DNA from: a virus
Reading direction: 5' to 3' (one strand)
Length of the DNA stretch: 24,172 nt
IMG/VR virus record: IMGVR_UViG_3300018428_003605
Coordinates: 1 to 24,172 of that record
The notes below the pieces were generated by a model. That model worked only from the letters and a program-made list of their open reading frames with translations. It was not told the DNA's origin and made no database searches. Of this stretch, positions 1-7,680 are shown piece by piece. Position numbers and translations under genes: made by a program. Within the stretch, counting starts at the first letter, position 1. Each line of letters opens with the position of its first letter.

Positions 1-1
1 C

Positions 2-400
2 TATGCACGTAATTCAAAAAGATTCCTATTTTTACATAGAACACAAGGAAAACAGAAAAATCTGTGGGGCTTAGTTGGCGGCACAAACGAAGAGGAGGAA
101 ACTCCTTGGGAAGGATTACGTCGTGAAATTACTGAAGAAATAGGTAAAGTAGAAATCACCAAATCTATACCACTAGAAACTTTTATAAGCAATGACGATA
201 AATTTGCATTCCACACATATCTATGTATTGTAAATGAAGAATTCATTCCTATACTTAACAAAGAGCACAACAGTTACGCTTGGTGTTCTTTTAATTGTTG
301 GCCCAAACCTTTACACTTAGGTTTAAGAAATACTTTAAATAGTAAACAAAATGTTTCTAAATTAGAAACTGTTTTTAAATTGATAGACTTTATAGACTAA
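2..400 (+). CDS. Nudix hydrolase, 5'-truncated
   Basis: The gene enters from outside the window, so its start is not visible; about 132 codons remain. The reading frame contains a complete Nudix box at positions 80-151: Gly, five residues, Glu, seven residues, then REITEEIGKV, matching GX5EX7REUXEEXGU. The acidic residues of this box bind Mg2+ in a family that cleaves nucleoside diphosphates linked to another group. The substrate cannot be deduced; phage Nudix enzymes include ADP-ribose and dinucleotide pyrophosphatases. The C-terminal part reads AWCSFNCWPKPLHLG, which resembles the substrate-side end of small Nudix proteins. The stop TAA shares one base with the ATG of the next gene (TAATG), so the two are probably translationally coupled. 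Confidence 0.85.
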   Translation, partial: YARNSKRFLFLHRTQGKQKNLWGLVGGTNEEEETPWEGLRREITEEIGKVEITKSIPLETFISNDDKFAFHTYLCIVNEEFIPILNKEHNSYAWCSFNCWPKPLHLGLRNTLNSKQNVSKLETVFKLIDFID

Positions 401-753
401 TGGAAAATAATGTAACAAAAACAGATTATGGTTATGCTTTGGAGTGGGCAAAACACGATAATTATGGTGGTAAAATTTTAGTTTTTGAACGTGCTGGTAA
501 AACAGATTTTTCTTACAGTTTGAAAACAGAAAAAAGCTGGTTTGTAAATGACGGTACATTTATGGTACGCTGGGTTGATACAACAGATGGAAAGTCCTAT
601 CAACAAGAGTTACAACCAGGTGTTGTGTTTCATTGCAAAACTAATGTACCTTATTCATTAAGTTGCGTAAGTGAAAGAGGTAGTGTAGCCGAGTGTAATA
701 ATGGTCATCACGAAGGTGATGAATATATAGTAATAAAGAAAGAAGTATTATGA
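400..753 (+). CDS. Cupin-fold protein lacking metal-binding histidines
   Basis: This 117-residue protein is a clear paralogue of the N-terminal domain of the protein at 6210-6977. Shared blocks are GGKILVFERAG versus CGKIMVFEKVG, and SWFVNDGTFMVRWVDT versus TWFVNRGRFLLKWIDT. The relative carries HFHKEKEETW, a typical cupin metal site, whereas this protein has YSLKTEKSW, so the histidines are gone. The second cupin motif is also altered. It is therefore probably a non-metal cupin that binds sugar or protein, or a structural remnant, rather than an isomerase. It starts in TAATG with the Nudix gene and ends in an ATGA overlap with the next gene. Function is unknown; the paralogy is visible directly. 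Confidence 0.75.
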   Translation: MENNVTKTDYGYALEWAKHDNYGGKILVFERAGKTDFSYSLKTEKSWFVNDGTFMVRWVDTTDGKSYQQELQPGVVFHCKTNVPYSLSCVSERGSVAECNNGHHEGDEYIVIKKEVL

Positions 754-1004
754 GATTGACAGATAGTGATAGGTATAAAAAAGATATAAAAAATTACACA
801 AATCTTATGAGAAATTTGGTAGACACAACCAAAAAAGAAAAATGTCAAAAACTTTTAAAAGAATTGCAAGCTGAGGCTTTTCAAATAGACAATGGACACA
901 ATAGCTCTTTAAACGGAATTATAAAACCAAAAGATTTAAGAATTAATATAGAACGTATGTCAGATGTGCGTAGAGAGTTGAACGAACTATTAGATAACAC
1001 TTAA
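750..1004 (+). CDS. Small charged protein of unknown function
   Basis: An 84-residue, lysine- and glutamate-rich protein that I do not recognise. It starts inside the stop of the cupin gene (ATGA), which supports coupled translation and a real gene. The middle part (KKEKCQKLLKELQAEAF) and the end (RRELNELLDN) look helical and amphipathic, so a small helical or coiled-coil protein is likely. There is no signal peptide or membrane segment. Its last 15 bases overlap the 3' end of the minus-strand fibre gene, so the two transcription units converge with no spacer for a terminator. Confidence 0.65.
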   Translation: MRLTDSDRYKKDIKNYTNLMRNLVDTTKKEKCQKLLKELQAEAFQIDNGHNSSLNGIIKPKDLRINIERMSDVRRELNELLDNT

Positions 1005-2600
1005 TCTTTTAATTACTATTCCACCTACCATTGATGGATGACTAGTACATTGATACCTATATGTACCGCTAATTGATTCTGGAATCCTCCAGTAAAGCAC
1101 ACCATCTGTTTTTTCTTGTGCGTTAGATCCTGTAGAAACAGTTCCATTTGTTGAAACATGAACAAGTCCTGTATTATAAGGAGTAGCAGTTGGATCTTGT
1201 ATTTCGAAAGGATGTCCACTTATTTCACTAAGATCAAATGCGATAGTAGTCCCTGCTAGTGCATATATGGTTGGGTTATTACCCGAGTAATGGCTGGCAA
1301 ACGTATATGCACTGGTTCCATCATTGTCAACTCTTAACATAGCTATAGCTGGTTCGTATATTAACCCAACATGTAATCCTGCTGTAGATACATCAGATAA
1401 TCCTGTAAATGCTGACGCACCGCCAGATGCAGTTGAATTAATAGTTAAAGTATCCGTGGTGTTATTAGTAGTTATTGTAATATTTGTGCAGGCAACTAAA
1501 GTTAAAGTATCAGTAGTTGCATCTGCTTCAATTGTATTTTGTCCAGATACAGCAATATTTGAAAAGGCATTTTGATTTTCTTCGCCAGCGCCAGCTACAA
1601 CAGCAGGAACCCAAGCACTTCCATTCCATTGTAGTACATCGTTTGTGCTAGGTGCTGAAGATGTGGTATCAACATCACTTAGTGCATCTATACTAATGCT
1701 ATTTAAATCACTTGCACTAACACTCGTAAGGTAAGATTGTAAATCACTTATTTGACTTTCTGTAACACTTAGCGCAGTCTGGTGTTGTGTAACAGAACTT
1801 TCAGTAATATTAGCATCAGGTACGTTTGCCCAAGTTACTGCCGCTGTCAAATCGTTTACTTCTGCTGTTAAAGCACCTATTCCTGCAGCTGTAGGTGGTG
1901 TAAATTTAAAAACACCTGTAGTATTGTCATATGTTATTGCACCATTACCACTTGCAGGGTTTTCTATACCAACACTCAAACTATCAAGTGCAAGTATAGC
2001 CGGTGTGTTGTTAAGATTGTTATAATCAAGATAGTAAGAACCATCGAAACCATCTAGAGTATCGGCATCAGTGCCTGCACCACCAGTTGTAGCATCTGCA
2101 CCTGGTGCCCATTTTCCGCCATCCCATTTTAATACCTGTCCAGTTGTAGGAGTAGAACTTGTAGTGTCAACATCTGATAAAAAGTCTATTGAAAAACTCT
2201 GTAGGTTTATTGTGACATTGTCTGTATCTGTTGCTATACTAGTGGCAATATTTGTTCCACCTAGTATGTTTAATGTGTCATTTATACTTGCTGCAGTTGT
2301 TGAACCTTCATCAGCTGTAATTGTATCAAACACATTTTGTGTAAGGCCTCCACCGGAACTATTAATGGTTAAGGTATCTCCTACAATTTCTGTAGTTACA
2401 TTGGTGCCACCTGCAACTGTAAGAGTATCACTAGCTATATTAGCTTCAGTGAATCCTGTGTCGGCATTAAATCTTGTAAATTTTGTTGCTACAGAGGCAG
2501 AAGATGTTACATTCCATGCAGTGCCGTCCCACTGCCATGTTGTTATTCCATCTGTAAATGTATCATTTAATTCTGGATTCGCTGGAAAATTTAATGCCAT
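990..2600 (-). CDS. Fibre-like virion structural protein with C-terminal cupredoxin-like domain
   Basis: This 536-residue protein is rich in Thr, Ser, Ala, Asn and Gly and has almost no cysteine, as expected of an extended phage fibre. The N-terminal module NDTFTDGITTWQWDGTAWNV is the short beta module that recurs in marine myovirus tail proteins. A related module occurs twice (LSDVDTTSSTPTTGQVLKWD and LSDVDTTSSAPSTNDVLQWN), showing internal duplication. The last ~110 residues differ: an SGHPFEI segment (His463) is followed by YQCTSHPSM near the end (Cys518, His521, Met524). A late Cys-x2-His-x2-Met with an upstream His is the type-1 copper ligand pattern of amicyanin-like cupredoxins. The start is supported by GAGG eight bases upstream of ATG. 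It lies 19 bases downstream of the protease gene. Structural role is confident; copper binding is inferred. Confidence 0.82.
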   Translation of the reverse strand: MALNFPANPELNDTFTDGITTWQWDGTAWNVTSSASVATKFTRFNADTGFTEANIASDTLTVAGGTNVTTEIVGDTLTINSSGGGLTQNVFDTITADEGSTTAASINDTLNILGGTNIATSIATDTDNVTINLQSFSIDFLSDVDTTSSTPTTGQVLKWDGGKWAPGADATTGGAGTDADTLDGFDGSYYLDYNNLNNTPAILALDSLSVGIENPASGNGAITYDNTTGVFKFTPPTAAGIGALTAEVNDLTAAVTWANVPDANITESSVTQHQTALSVTESQISDLQSYLTSVSASDLNSISIDALSDVDTTSSAPSTNDVLQWNGSAWVPAVVAGAGEENQNAFSNIAVSGQNTIEADATTDTLTLVACTNITITTNNTTDTLTINSTASGGASAFTGLSDVSTAGLHVGLIYEPAIAMLRVDNDGTSAYTFASHYSGNNPTIYALAGTTIAFDLSEISGHPFEIQDPTATPYNTGLVHVSTNGTVSTGSNAQEKTDGVLYWRIPESISGTYRYQCTSHPSMVGGIVIKRLSVI

Positions 2601-2619
2601 TATCTTACCTCAATTATAT

Positions 2620-4680
2620 TTAGTGTTTCTTAATTCGAATATCTAGTCCTCGTCTAACAACTATATTACGAACAATAGGTCGTAACCCTCTTTTGAATCG
2701 TCCATCAAAATATCCTTGATATAAAACTCTTGGTGATCCACCTTCTAAACTATTGTAGTCAGTCCAGTTACTAGTAGTAGGTGTGATTGATTCGACACCT
2801 TCGTAAAAATCTGAACCATTTTGTACATCCAGTCCTAAAACCCAATCTTTTAATTCTTTCCAAGTCCAGTCTCTGTTGTGTTCCATAACAGTTGCTAGAA
2901 ATCCACATGCTACAGGACAAGCTGCACTAGTACCTCCAAATGCACAGTCATATGCAGTTCCATAAGTAAAATCGGTATATGTATCTGGTCGAGATCCTTC
3001 GTTAGTATAACTTTTATTTGCCGCAAGTGTACCATCTCCGGCAGCGTAAACATCTATCTGTTCGCCTCGGTCACTGTAGTTTACTTTTCTTTCTAAATTT
3101 CCTGTAGCATAATCGTCATCAAGCGCACCAATATTAATACTTTTATATTCTATGCTTCCGTCTGGTTTAGTATGACGGCCCGCTTGTTGAGGAAATCCTG
3201 TCCTGTTTGTAGTTCCATAAACAGCAACACCAAATTCAAAAAGTTCTGAATCTGCCAAACTTCCGCCATTTGTAGTCGTTGTATAATTGTTCCAGTCAGG
3301 ATGATTTGATTTAACCACTTTTTGATTAGAATTACCTGCAGCACCTACAAAAATAACACCAGCATTAACCATTTCATCTAGTGCTGTAGTTAATGAATTA
3401 GTTTTCATTTCTCCCTTCCAACGACCTCCATCTCCAGTTACTCCCATATTGCTAATAAAATTAGGCTCAGATGTGTAAGATACATTTGAAGTTGCTCTAT
3501 GAGTATAATATAAGGTTGATGCATTACCAACATTACTATTAAATGCGTTAGGTACCTTGTCTGAACGATACCCCCAACTATTAGAACTCAGTGTTGGATC
3601 TTTTGCACCGTATGCAGGATTAACTGGTTTGTATTGATGGAATATTTTTTGTATATCAAATCCTTCTTCAATACCTGATCCATATGTGCCATATAAATCT
3701 ATCATCCATTTATTAGCATTGTATGCCCAACCTTGTGTTCTACCATATGTAAGAGCGCCACAGGGTGTTCCATGTTCTCCATCTAGTCCGGCTGGCTGTG
3801 TTGCAGGATCACCACTTACATTTAATCTTGTGTAGATAGAAGGAATATTAACAGTACCTGCATTTGCGAAAAGTGTACTTCTTTGCGAACTATTACTCCA
3901 CCAATTTTTTGCAACACTTTCTATAGGCACTATTGTTCCGTCCCATCTGGTTTCCAATCTGTTATCTGGATCAGCATCAAACCATTCTGGATCAATATAA
4001 TAAGGTCCGTCTAATACAACATCTAGCACATCACATGTTCCGTTGCCTGGTAAAACATTTCCTCCTTCATATCCTGCAGGTTTTTCAACTGGTGTTGTAC
4101 CGTCAATAGAAAGAACGCAGTTGTTTTGGAATTCAGGATGGGCTAACCAACAACCTTCATCAGCGACAATAACATCTATATCTTTTCCGGTACCATACTG
4201 GCTTATATTGACTTCTGGTACATCATTATCTGCAAGTCCTTGATCTACCCAAGGATCTAAAAACTGTTGGTGTCTGTATAACGAATAACTAGTACGATTA
4301 GAATCAGTAGAATCGGGTACCCCTGCAAGAGTATTAGAAGCTTCAAACTCTCTATAGTTTTTGATCGTGTCTGTATATCGATTTATTAGTGCAGGCCTGG
4401 TTGCTTTTAATTCGTCTTGTGGTGGTTTAAATTCTTCTGGATATTTAGAGTAATCGATATTAATAAATTTTACTCTATGATCTTTTTTAAGTTCTGCGGC
4501 TTCTTCTTCTGTAAGCAGATATGTTCCTCTAGTAGGACTATGTAATTTTTCATCGTTTACTTCAACTAATCTAATAGGTACAGCTTCGTAGACATTTCCG
4601 TCTGCTATTAATTCGGCATGAAGTTCTTGCCATTGTTGCTGGGTATGTGTACCAATTTGGTAAAATTTTTCTTCAGCCAT
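2620..4680 (-). CDS. Subtilisin-like serine protease (peptidase S8 family)
   Basis: All catalytic elements of a subtilase are present over 686 residues: Asp in DVIVADEG (Asp174), His in GEHGTPCGA (His303), the oxyanion Asn in FVGAAGN (Asn450) and Ser in GGTSAACPVA (Ser585). Residues 1-160 form an N-terminal region without a secretory signal peptide; part of it could act as an inhibitory propeptide, but that is not shown. The Asp-to-His spacing is long because of insertions around residues 190-295. The C-terminus is strongly basic (from GRFKRGLRP to the end). The gene sits between two fibre-like genes with gaps of 8 and 19 bases, so the enzyme is probably produced late. It could be a virion component that cuts host-surface proteins or a maturation protease; the sequence does not decide. 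GGTGA precedes the ATG. Confidence 0.92.
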   Translation of the reverse strand: MAEEKFYQIGTHTQQQWQELHAELIADGNVYEAVPIRLVEVNDEKLHSPTRGTYLLTEEEAAELKKDHRVKFINIDYSKYPEEFKPPQDELKATRPALINRYTDTIKNYREFEASNTLAGVPDSTDSNRTSYSLYRHQQFLDPWVDQGLADNDVPEVNISQYGTGKDIDVIVADEGCWLAHPEFQNNCVLSIDGTTPVEKPAGYEGGNVLPGNGTCDVLDVVLDGPYYIDPEWFDADPDNRLETRWDGTIVPIESVAKNWWSNSSQRSTLFANAGTVNIPSIYTRLNVSGDPATQPAGLDGEHGTPCGALTYGRTQGWAYNANKWMIDLYGTYGSGIEEGFDIQKIFHQYKPVNPAYGAKDPTLSSNSWGYRSDKVPNAFNSNVGNASTLYYTHRATSNVSYTSEPNFISNMGVTGDGGRWKGEMKTNSLTTALDEMVNAGVIFVGAAGNSNQKVVKSNHPDWNNYTTTTNGGSLADSELFEFGVAVYGTTNRTGFPQQAGRHTKPDGSIEYKSINIGALDDDYATGNLERKVNYSDRGEQIDVYAAGDGTLAANKSYTNEGSRPDTYTDFTYGTAYDCAFGGTSAACPVACGFLATVMEHNRDWTWKELKDWVLGLDVQNGSDFYEGVESITPTTSNWTDYNSLEGGSPRVLYQGYFDGRFKRGLRPIVRNIVVRRGLDIRIKKH

Positions 4681-4688
4681 TTTTCACC

Positions 4689-6107
4689 TTAAATTAAATT
4701 AGCCCAAGCACCGTTTTCATATCCTTGGAATTTATTTGTTGTAGTATTGTATATAATATCACCGTTTTGTGCAGAAAGTAAATCTCTTTCTGTTGTGGTA
4801 AATGTTGCCATTTTCAATGGTCCTTGGTTTACAATTACTCTAGTTCCTGCTGTTAGGAAAATTTCATTGTCGGAAAATACTTCAGGTATTCCTGAACCTT
4901 CAGACTGGATGGCGCCAGAAACAACTAAATCATTATTTACGAATAGTCCATTTTCAACAGTAAGATCACTACTCATTGTAACAGCTGGAGTGAATACAAT
5001 ACCGCTACTATCATCAGAATCGATAGTTGTTCCTGAAAATTCTATGCTACCAGTTGTACCACTGCCTGTAATTACAATATTACCTGCTCCCATTATACTA
5101 GTACCATTAATAGTTTTTATATTTGTTCCGCTTACCAATAATTCTTGTGCATCTGTAATTCCAAATCCTGCTATAGTTGTAGGCTTGTCTAATAGGTCGT
5201 TCCATGAATCTGTATCGCTCGCATCTTCAAAAGTAAAGCCACCAGCACCATCAGTGGTCAAAACTTGTCCATTTGTTCCGTCTGATATTCCTAAATCTAA
5301 AATAGAAGTTATATTTGGAAAGGGAGCAGTAGGCTGTACCCATTGTTGGCTGTCAGCGTCTTCTACATACACATACAACACACCACTTGTACTATTGTAC
5401 CAAATTGCACCGCTAGATGGAGATTCAGGTGCTGTATCTGATACACTTATACTAGCAGATCCTCCGCCTGATCCTGGTTGTGCAGTTGTAACTTCGTTAC
5501 CCATGCCAGTGTGGTAAGTACACCAGTAGTATAGTGTAGTAGGTGTTGTACTAAAAACAGTGATCTGCACACTTCTTTGTGTAGCGCCAGCAAATTTATC
5601 GTCGTATGTTTGTCTATCTACAATATCGCCGTCTAATTTATAAACAACTCCTAGTGTATATGTTGTTCCGCCTCCCAATACCCCATTGAGATTATCTGAA
5701 CTAAAGTTTAAAGGATGTTGATTGTTTGCTCCGCCTTCTGGATTAGGAAAATATTCATTTGTTTGATCATTTTGATTGAAAATATAGGTATAACCTACAA
5801 CAAAATTAAGTTTAGGCTTGTACACACCGTTAATAAAATATTTGTTTCCAGATTCAATTCCTTCGGGGTCTGTCCCAACTGTAACAGTGTATTCAACTAT
5901 TGCCACTCCGCTATCAGTTAGATTGTTTTGTAGATTTTGATTGGTTAATACTGTGAAACCGCCTTGGAAATCTCCGTCATATAGCCTAAGAGAATTACTG
6001 TCTTTATCAAAAAAGACTTCACCGCTGTTACCAAAATTTCTGTCCAAGAAATCATCTGTTCTTGGTATTATTCTTATTCTATCTACTACAGGTGCTGCTG
6101 ACGACAT
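4689..6107 (-). CDS. Virion structural protein with internal cupredoxin-like domain
   Basis: This 472-residue protein starts with RIRIIPRTDDFLDRNFG followed by a VFFDKDSNSLRLYDGD module and ends with GDIIYNTTTNKFQGYENG, both typical of T4-like marine phage structural proteins. Between residues ~70 and 210 is a separate domain with His131 (NNQHPLNF) and YYWCTYHTGMG (Cys196, His199, Met202). This again gives the Cys-x2-His-x2-Met pattern with an upstream His seen in amicyanin-type copper proteins. The rest is Gly/Ser/Thr-rich with short modules such as GAIWYNSTSGVLYVY. AGAGGA lies eight bases before the ATG. It is the first gene of a minus-strand unit facing the divergent promoter region, and a GATAAATA box lies 19-26 bases upstream. 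It is probably tail-fibre or baseplate-associated. Confidence 0.85.
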   Translation of the reverse strand: MSSAAPVVDRIRIIPRTDDFLDRNFGNSGEVFFDKDSNSLRLYDGDFQGGFTVLTNQNLQNNLTDSGVAIVEYTVTVGTDPEGIESGNKYFINGVYKPKLNFVVGYTYIFNQNDQTNEYFPNPEGGANNQHPLNFSSDNLNGVLGGGTTYTLGVVYKLDGDIVDRQTYDDKFAGATQRSVQITVFSTTPTTLYYWCTYHTGMGNEVTTAQPGSGGGSASISVSDTAPESPSSGAIWYNSTSGVLYVYVEDADSQQWVQPTAPFPNITSILDLGISDGTNGQVLTTDGAGGFTFEDASDTDSWNDLLDKPTTIAGFGITDAQELLVSGTNIKTINGTSIMGAGNIVITGSGTTGSIEFSGTTIDSDDSSGIVFTPAVTMSSDLTVENGLFVNNDLVVSGAIQSEGSGIPEVFSDNEIFLTAGTRVIVNQGPLKMATFTTTERDLLSAQNGDIIYNTTTNKFQGYENGAWANLI

Positions 6108-6126
6108 GTTTTATTCCTCTTAAACA

Positions 6127-6134
6127 TATTTATC
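6127..6134 (-). promoter_or_regulatory. Putative T4-type late promoter box (GATAAATA)
   Basis: On the minus strand the sequence reads GATAAATA, differing only at the first base from the T4 late promoter TATAAATA. It lies 20 bases upstream of the ATG at 6107, and the Shine-Dalgarno AGAGGA sits between the two. An identical box faces the other way at 6172. That a box occurs once per direction in a 102-base divergent spacer argues for function. No -35 element is expected for sigma-gp55-type late promoters. Confidence 0.6.
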
Positions 6135-6171
6135 GTTTAACTCAATTAGAAAAAAATCTACTGATAGTACT

Positions 6172-6179
6172 GATAAATA
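6172..6179 (+). promoter_or_regulatory. Putative T4-type late promoter box (GATAAATA)
   Basis: GATAAATA on the plus strand ends 30 bases upstream of the ATG at 6210 and would transcribe the heptose/oxygenase unit. It is identical to the oppositely oriented box at 6127. If both are late promoters, the sugar and oxygenase genes are expressed together with virion genes, which fits a role in virion maturation rather than early host takeover. Confidence 0.6.
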
Positions 6180-6209
6180 TAAAAACTACGCAGTTAATGA
6201 TCGGAAAAT

Positions 6210-6977
6210 ATGACTAGATTAGAAGGAAAAGTTAAAAAAGGTTGGGGCCACGAATTGATATGGGCAACCAATGAAAAGTATTGTGGAAAAATTATGGTTT
6301 TTGAAAAAGTAGGGGCCAAATTTAGTATGCATTTCCATAAAGAAAAAGAAGAAACATGGTTTGTAAACAGAGGCCGATTTTTGTTAAAATGGATAGATAC
6401 CAACAATGCAACTATACATAGTAAAGAATTAGTGCAAGGAGACAAATGGCATAATCCGCCTTTACAGCCGCACCAACTTGAAGCATTAGAAGAAATGAGC
6501 GAAATATTTGAAGTAAGCACAGCAGACAGCGTTGAAGATAATTATAGAATATTTCCTGGAAGTAGTCAGCAAACAGGTAAACGTATTATAGTTAACGGAA
6601 GTTTTGATATAGTACACAAAGGACATGTCAATCTACTAAATTATGCAAAATCATTAGGAAACTACCTACTAGTTGCTATTGATACGGATGCTAGAATAAA
6701 AGAATTGAAAGGTGAGGATCGTCCCGTAAATCAACTTGATGAAAGATTACATCTATTACAGAATCTAAAAGCAGTTGATGAAGTTGTTTATTTTGATTCA
6801 GAACAAGAACTAATTGATATTATTAAAAACTACCATCCTGATGTTATGGTTAAAGGTAGTGATTACAAAGATAAGAGAATTGTAGGTGCAGAATATTGTA
6901 ACTCAATTGAATTTTACGAGATAGAAAATGGATATTCAACCACAAGAAAAATTGAAAATATTATTAGTAGGCGATAG
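6210..6977 (+). CDS. Cupin fused to D-glycero-beta-D-manno-heptose 1-phosphate adenylyltransferase domain
   Basis: Residues 1-118 are a cupin with intact ligands (HFHKEKEETW, His41, His43, Glu47 or Glu48; further His81 and His88). Residues 124-255 match the C-terminal domain of HldE: FDIVHKGHVNLL carries the nucleotidyltransferase HxGH site (His136, His139), followed by KGEDRPVNQLDER, DVMVKGSDYK and GYSTTR. In E. coli this domain transfers AMP from ATP to heptose 1-phosphate, giving ADP-heptose. In HldE it is joined to the kinase; here the kinase is a separate downstream gene and a cupin takes its place. It is the first gene of a plus-strand unit and overlaps the kinase gene by 50 bases. The transferase domain is confident. 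The cupin's job is unknown; it might be a sugar isomerase or epimerase or a binding domain. Confidence 0.9.
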   Translation: MTRLEGKVKKGWGHELIWATNEKYCGKIMVFEKVGAKFSMHFHKEKEETWFVNRGRFLLKWIDTNNATIHSKELVQGDKWHNPPLQPHQLEALEEMSEIFEVSTADSVEDNYRIFPGSSQQTGKRIIVNGSFDIVHKGHVNLLNYAKSLGNYLLVAIDTDARIKELKGEDRPVNQLDERLHLLQNLKAVDEVVYFDSEQELIDIIKNYHPDVMVKGSDYKDKRIVGAEYCNSIEFYEIENGYSTTRKIENIISRR

Positions 6978-7680
6978 TTGTATTGACGAATATCACTATG
7001 GGCGAGCTGATAGACTTAGCCCAGAAGCACCTGTCCCTGTATTAAACTTTTCTGAAACAGTTGTCAAACCGGGTATGGCAGCAAATGTAAAAGAAAATTT
7101 AATTTCTTTTGGTTGTAATGTAGAATTTGTTACTAACAAAGAAAAAATTGTAAAATCTAGATACATCGACAAAAGGTCTGGTCAACATTTATTAAGAGTA
7201 GACCAAGAAAACACAGTAAAACCTGTTGATATTGAAAATTTAAATTTAGATGTTGACGCTATTGTTGTAAGTGACTATGATAAAGGGTTTGTTACGGAAG
7301 ATCTAATTATAAATCTTAGAAAAGAATTCATAGGACCTATATTTGTTGACACTAAAAAATTATATCTTGATAAATTTGAAGGTTGTATACTAAAAATTAA
7401 CACACTAGAATACGAAAGAGCAAAAACTTTTTGCTCTGATCTAATTGTAACTAGAGGTAAAGATGGTGCAACATATAAAAACAAAAGTTTTCCTGCACCT
7501 GTAGTTGAAGTTCATGATGTTTGTGGTGCTGGCGATACTTTTTTGTCGGTACTAGCATATTTTTACTTTAAATCCAAAGACATAGAGCTTGCAATAGAAA
7601 AAGCAAACCGAGCAGCAGCAATATGTGTTCAACACAGTGGAGTTTATGTACTCAATAAAAGGGACATTAAGCAATTATGA
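6928..7680 (+). CDS. PfkB-family sugar kinase, HldE N-terminal type (heptose 7-phosphate kinase)
   Basis: The 250-residue protein follows the HldE kinase domain: ILLVGDSCIDEYHYGRADRL, SPEAPVPV, PGMAANV, VVSDYDKG and the ATP/catalytic signature HDVCGAGDT with catalytic Asp203. The known reaction is phosphorylation of D-glycero-beta-D-manno-heptose 7-phosphate at C1. It is shorter than the ~318-residue E. coli domain: a segment of about 25 residues, between the VEFVTN strand and the KSRYIDKR strand, is missing, where the bacterial enzyme has part of the sugar-covering region. The ATG at 6928 lies 50 bases inside the previous gene and has only a weak GAGA upstream; TTG at 6952 is a less likely alternative. 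The stop overlaps the next ATG (ATGA). Confidence 0.9.
   Translation: MDIQPQEKLKILLVGDSCIDEYHYGRADRLSPEAPVPVLNFSETVVKPGMAANVKENLISFGCNVEFVTNKEKIVKSRYIDKRSGQHLLRVDQENTVKPVDIENLNLDVDAIVVSDYDKGFVTEDLIINLRKEFIGPIFVDTKKLYLDKFEGCILKINTLEYERAKTFCSDLIVTRGKDGATYKNKSFPAPVVEVHDVCGAGDTFLSVLAYFYFKSKDIELAIEKANRAAAICVQHSGVYVLNKRDIKQL

Noticed and set aside
2617-2623. CTAAATA on the minus strand before the fibre gene
   Set aside because: Shorter than the NATAAATA boxes and overlapping the protease stop codon; too close to chance to list as a promoter.
2071-2646. 191-codon open frame on the plus strand inside the fibre gene
   Set aside because: It is antisense to a strong structural gene; its Val/Ser/Pro-rich translation mirrors the Thr/Asn/Gly codons of the fibre protein, and it has no ribosome binding site or recognisable motif.
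4747-5517. 256-codon open frame on the plus strand inside the second structural gene
   Set aside because: Also antisense to a well-supported structural protein, with the same biased composition and no domain.
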